From Candidatus Iainarchaeum sp. (lineage in GTDB: Archaea > Iainarchaeota > Iainarchaeia > JAADDC01): 32,977 nt of DNA. The translations under genes and the position numbers were made by a program. The number at the start of each line of letters is the position of its first letter. Position 1 is the first letter of the stretch. This document shows, in pieces, positions 30,957-32,977 of this stretch. The DNA lies in the NCBI GenBank assembly GCA_030445695.1, contig JASUTF010000007.1:1-32977 (forward strand), in the 5' to 3' direction. The notes below the pieces were generated by a model, which was not told the DNA's origin, ran no database searches, and was given only the letters and a program-made list of their open reading frames with translations.

Positions 30957-31508
30957 TCACGACCTCTTCACGCAGAGGGCTATGCCGTTGGACGTCCTGA
31001 ACACGAAAACGGGGAGCACCGTCCCTCCCTCCACCTCGGCAACCATGTTCACAGTGTCCGTGATGAACGGATCATAGCCCGGGGGGCAGTCACTGTGGCC
31101 GCTCTGGAGAAGGAAATACATGTACGGAGACATGCCGCGAAGGCAGACCCTGTCGGCACGGAGTGGTTCTCCCCTGACGTCGTATATCCGGTGCTGGATC
31201 CCGTAACACGTATCGGAGACCTCTCCACAAACCCGGGTGCAGTCGCCCCCTGACAGCTGCACGAACTGATACTCATGCTTCCCCGAGTTCCCGCAGTGTA
31301 TAACAAGTCGGGCAGAGGACGTGGTGGGCGGCTCGGACATACCAACGCGAACTATTGCTGCCGCAAGGTCCTCCGTGCTCTGCGTCCACCTCTTGGCACA
31401 GTTCTCGGAGCCAACCATTTTAAGGACATAGAAGGCAATGGATACAACCATAACCATGGTGAAAACGGACACCAGCAGCTGAAACGGTGCCTCCACACCC
31501 CTCCTCAC
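30957..31508 (-). CDS. Pilin-like protein (183 aa) with class III signal
   Basis: GTG 31508 with GGTGGTGGG before it gives MRRGVEAPFQLLVSV, an RRG site followed by a TM helix LLVSVFTMVMVVSIAFYVLKMV; longer in-frame starts add an implausible leader that overlaps the preceding small gene. The head has many Cys (C45-type ENCAK, HCGNS, DCTRVC, TCYG, VCLRG, DCPPG, LCVK), enough for several disulfides, suiting an extracellular pilin. Overlaps the 45-aa gene upstream by four bases (GTGA). Confidence 0.7.
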   Translation of the reverse strand: MRRGVEAPFQLLVSVFTMVMVVSIAFYVLKMVGSENCAKRWTQSTEDLAAAIVRVGMSEPPTTSSARLVIHCGNSGKHEYQFVQLSGGDCTRVCGEVSDTCYGIQHRIYDVRGEPLRADRVCLRGMSPYMYFLLQSGHSDCPPGYDPFITDTVNMVAEVEGGTVLPVFVFRTSNGIALCVKRS

Positions 31509-31642
31509 GGCCCACCACCGGAAACGTATGAAGCGCCCTTGGAGAACATGGGCTTGATAACGCCGAACATCAGGATAGCGGCGATAATCGCAAGCACAAG
31601 CAGGTATATGGTGTTCCACTCACCGGCTCCACGGTCGTCCAT
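31505..31642 (-). CDS. Tiny pilin-like protein (45 aa)
   Basis: Read directly from the minus strand: MDDRGAGEWNTIYLLVLAII then a hydrophobic stretch and a short tail ending SGGGP-stop. It has one TM helix (about 11-29) preceded by an RG-A-GE segment like a class III signal. ATG 31642 has a TTTTATTT box 25 bases upstream, and its stop overlaps the next gene's GTG start. The tight packing argues it is real. It could be a bare pilin helix without a head domain, or an assembly peptide. Confidence 0.6.
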   Translation of the reverse strand: MDDRGAGEWNTIYLLVLAIIAAILMFGVIKPMFSKGASYVSGGGP

Positions 31643-31662
31643 GTGAAGAAAAAGGGTTGGGG

Positions 31663-31670
31663 AAATAAAA
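31663..31670 (-). promoter_or_regulatory. Internal TATA-like box in the pilin operon
   Basis: TTTTATTT on the minus strand is centred 25 bases before the ATG at 31642 in a 37-base gap, the only real gap in this operon. It could start a second transcript for the tiny protein and the pilins after it. Confidence 0.45.
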
Positions 31671-31679
31671 CGTTAACTG

Positions 31680-32144
31680 TCAGGTCGTGGGCGGTGTGAC
31701 CGTCACGGCGCAGGCAAAATCGTTCCCACCGCACACACCATCATCACAGTAAACGTAGATCCTTGCCTTCCTGCGCTTGCTGCCCCCCGTGTACTGGATC
31801 GTCTTGTTATTGGAGTCACACTTAAAGTCGGAACCGCAAAGGCTGTTGTTTATGCCTGCAGCCCTTATTTCAGTCACCACGCAGACCATACTTTCACTGT
31901 AGCCCAGCTCGTTCTCCACGATGTTCCCGACGTTCACTATGGTGTCACGCTCGAACTCCACCTCAACGCCGCTGCCACCGCCGGACTGGATGTACTCTTC
32001 AAGCAAGGACTTCACCGCCTTTGAGGGCTGTGTTCCAGGGGGACGCACAAGGTTAAGCACGTTGAAGAGCACCATGAGGATTACCATGGCTACCACTGCG
32101 GCTATGAGTAGACGGAAAACCTCGAATGCCTGTCCCTTACGCAT
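31680..32144 (-). CDS. Pilin-like protein (154 aa) with class III signal
   Basis: ATG 32144 follows GGTGAT at the right distance; the GTG at 32153 adds three residues. The N-terminus MRKGQAFEVFRLL carries KG-Q, the typical archaeal prepilin cleavage site, then TM helix IAAVVAMVILMVLFNVL. A head of about 115 residues has Cys pairs (VCVV, LCGSDFKC, YC-DDGVC, ACAV) and ends in TPPTT. Fourth-from-last family member in the minus-strand pilin operon. Confidence 0.75.
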   Translation of the reverse strand: MRKGQAFEVFRLLIAAVVAMVILMVLFNVLNLVRPPGTQPSKAVKSLLEEYIQSGGGSGVEVEFERDTIVNVGNIVENELGYSESMVCVVTEIRAAGINNSLCGSDFKCDSNNKTIQYTGGSKRRKARIYVYCDDGVCGGNDFACAVTVTPPTT

Positions 32145-32189
32145 GGGGATCACCGTAGTAAAATGGCTCCGAGTATATAAACGCTACCC

Positions 32190-32603
32190 TTAGCAGCCGC
32201 CGCAGGGGTTCATGCAGGATGCACTATTTATGCAGAGCTTCGCAGCGTTGCCACACCTACAGGCGGATACGGTGGCCTTCACTGCTTTCTCGGCCCTCGC
32301 AATGCCGTTTTCCACGATAACACCGCGGCCCGCACATATCGTAACACTGGAGACACCCATTTGGTTTTTGACAAAGGATGGGGAAATCATTGTCCCGGGG
32401 CAGAGAATCACCTCCCCCCTCGTCTGGATGCAGCCGACGTCGAGCTTTGCAGCGTCGTGGAGGAGATCCACGATCTGGTCCCAGGACGTCTTGCAACCGC
32501 CGGCAACCACCGTATTATAGACAGAGTATATGGCAACGAGAAAGGCCACGGCGAAAGCCGTCCAGACGAGGTAGTTCATAACCGTGTACTCCTGCCCCCG
32601 CAT
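32190..32603 (-). CDS. Pilin-like Cys-rich protein (137 aa) with class III signal
   Basis: ATG 32603 overlaps the upstream stop as TGATG; GTG 32606 is one codon longer. N-terminus MRGQEYTVMNYLVW has an RG-Q-E site, then TM helix WTAFAVAFLVAIYSVY. The head is rich in Cys, ending in CRCGNAAKLC...SCMNPCGGC. First pilin after the TadC/FlaJ-like gene, so this may be a main pilin candidate. Confidence 0.75.
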   Translation of the reverse strand: MRGQEYTVMNYLVWTAFAVAFLVAIYSVYNTVVAGGCKTSWDQIVDLLHDAAKLDVGCIQTRGEVILCPGTMISPSFVKNQMGVSSVTICAGRGVIVENGIARAEKAVKATVSACRCGNAAKLCINSASCMNPCGGC

Positions 32604-32977
32604 CACATCATCCCCTTAACCAGCGAGAGTGACAGGTAGGTGGATAACGTGAAGAGGATCGCGGACACCACAAGGGCATAGGCAAGCTTCCTGTACATTC
32701 GGATCTTGTTGGGGCCGTCGTGCATGTAGGAAGCGAACCATACAAGGAGAGCGGTGATCTCTAGGGTATAAACGGCCACAGATATCATGAACAGCCAGTC
32801 GGGTATGGGCGGTCCCTTCACCTGCGAAAGGGCTCCCGCAGTGGTTTCAAAAAATGCCGCGGCACCTCCGACGTCAGAAAGGTACTCCACGTCCTCCGCA
32901 AGGCCAGAAGCACCGAACTGTGCCACTGAATTCACTATGACCTTCTCAAGGGCGACGGTGATGCCAAGAACGACGGG
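32603..32977 (-). CDS. TadC/FlaJ-like membrane protein, 3' end only
   Basis: The frame is open to the window edge, so a start at GTG 32935 is not needed. The visible 124 residues begin PVVLGITVALEKVIVNSV, which resembles a TM segment and following loop of the T2SSF/FlaJ platform family, and end with two TM helices (WLFMISVAVYTLEITALLVWF, LAYALVVSAILFTLSTYLSL). This would be a second platform gene, separate from the TadC pair at 20601-22131, and would be expected to have its own ATPase just beyond the window. The assignment from the C-terminal part alone is tentative. Confidence 0.6.
   Translation of the reverse strand, partial: PVVLGITVALEKVIVNSVAQFGASGLAEDVEYLSDVGGAAAFFETTAGALSQVKGPPIPDWLFMISVAVYTLEITALLVWFASYMHDGPNKIRMYRKLAYALVVSAILFTLSTYLSLSLVKGMM

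Noticed and set aside
1-32977. CRISPR arrays, insertion sequences, transposases or rRNA
   Set aside because: No regularly spaced direct repeats, transposase motifs or rRNA sequence were seen.

Overview
The window comes from an archaeon. At least seven genes carry an AT-rich TATA-like box centred about 26 bases before the start codon, which is the archaeal leaderless pattern. The gene content agrees: a tetraether-lipid-synthase-type radical SAM enzyme, a PAC2-family protein, a DUF473-like protein, class III (type IV pilin) signal peptides, TadC/FlaJ-type membrane proteins and a tRNA-Ala with the G3:U70 pair. Genes are densely packed with many ATGA/GTGA overlaps. The Cys-rich motif in one surface protein and the many orphan exported proteins suggest an uncultivated euryarchaeal or DPANN-like lineage, but the exact phylum cannot be told from this window.

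Region 1 (1-5510) holds tRNA-Ala(GGC), a Tes-like radical SAM gene with an unknown gene after it, a convergent thpR-MBL hydrolase pair, a YjbQ family gene and an unknown 313-aa gene. Region 2 (5511-10035) holds tRNA-Ser(GGA), a gene-poor stretch with a hairpin cluster and a decayed copy of the tRNA-Ser 3' end, a tiny membrane protein, and a translationally coupled pair of exported surface proteins on the minus strand.

Region 3 (10090-18163) is an iron-sulfur and metal-trafficking island. On the plus strand it has a Cys-rich helix-turn-helix regulator, sufS and a TusA-like protein, followed by a NifX-like protein, a CDF cation transporter fused to a NifX-like domain, and two MinD-type ATPases with inserted ferredoxin domains. 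On the minus strand is sufCBD. The promoters of all three units carry the same inverted repeat (TTAACA-n-TGTTAA), seen nowhere else in the window. I infer a local regulon controlled by the Cys-rich regulator, analogous to IscR or SufR control in bacteria.

Region 4 (18157-23222) has a HAD phosphatase diverging from a DUF192 gene. After DUF192 comes a secretion ATPase with a 12-Cys ferredoxin-like N-terminus, two TadC-like membrane proteins, a PAC2 protein and a DUF473-like protein.

Region 5 (23212-32977) is a surface/pilus region. It contains a 1363-aa exported protein with a small membrane-protein partner, and a divergent membrane-anchored Glu/Lys-rich protein ending in three EEDLxxLLG repeats. 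A minus-strand operon of seven small one-TM proteins, most pilin-like, follows the cut 3' end of another TadC/FlaJ-like gene. No CRISPR array, insertion sequence or rRNA was seen.
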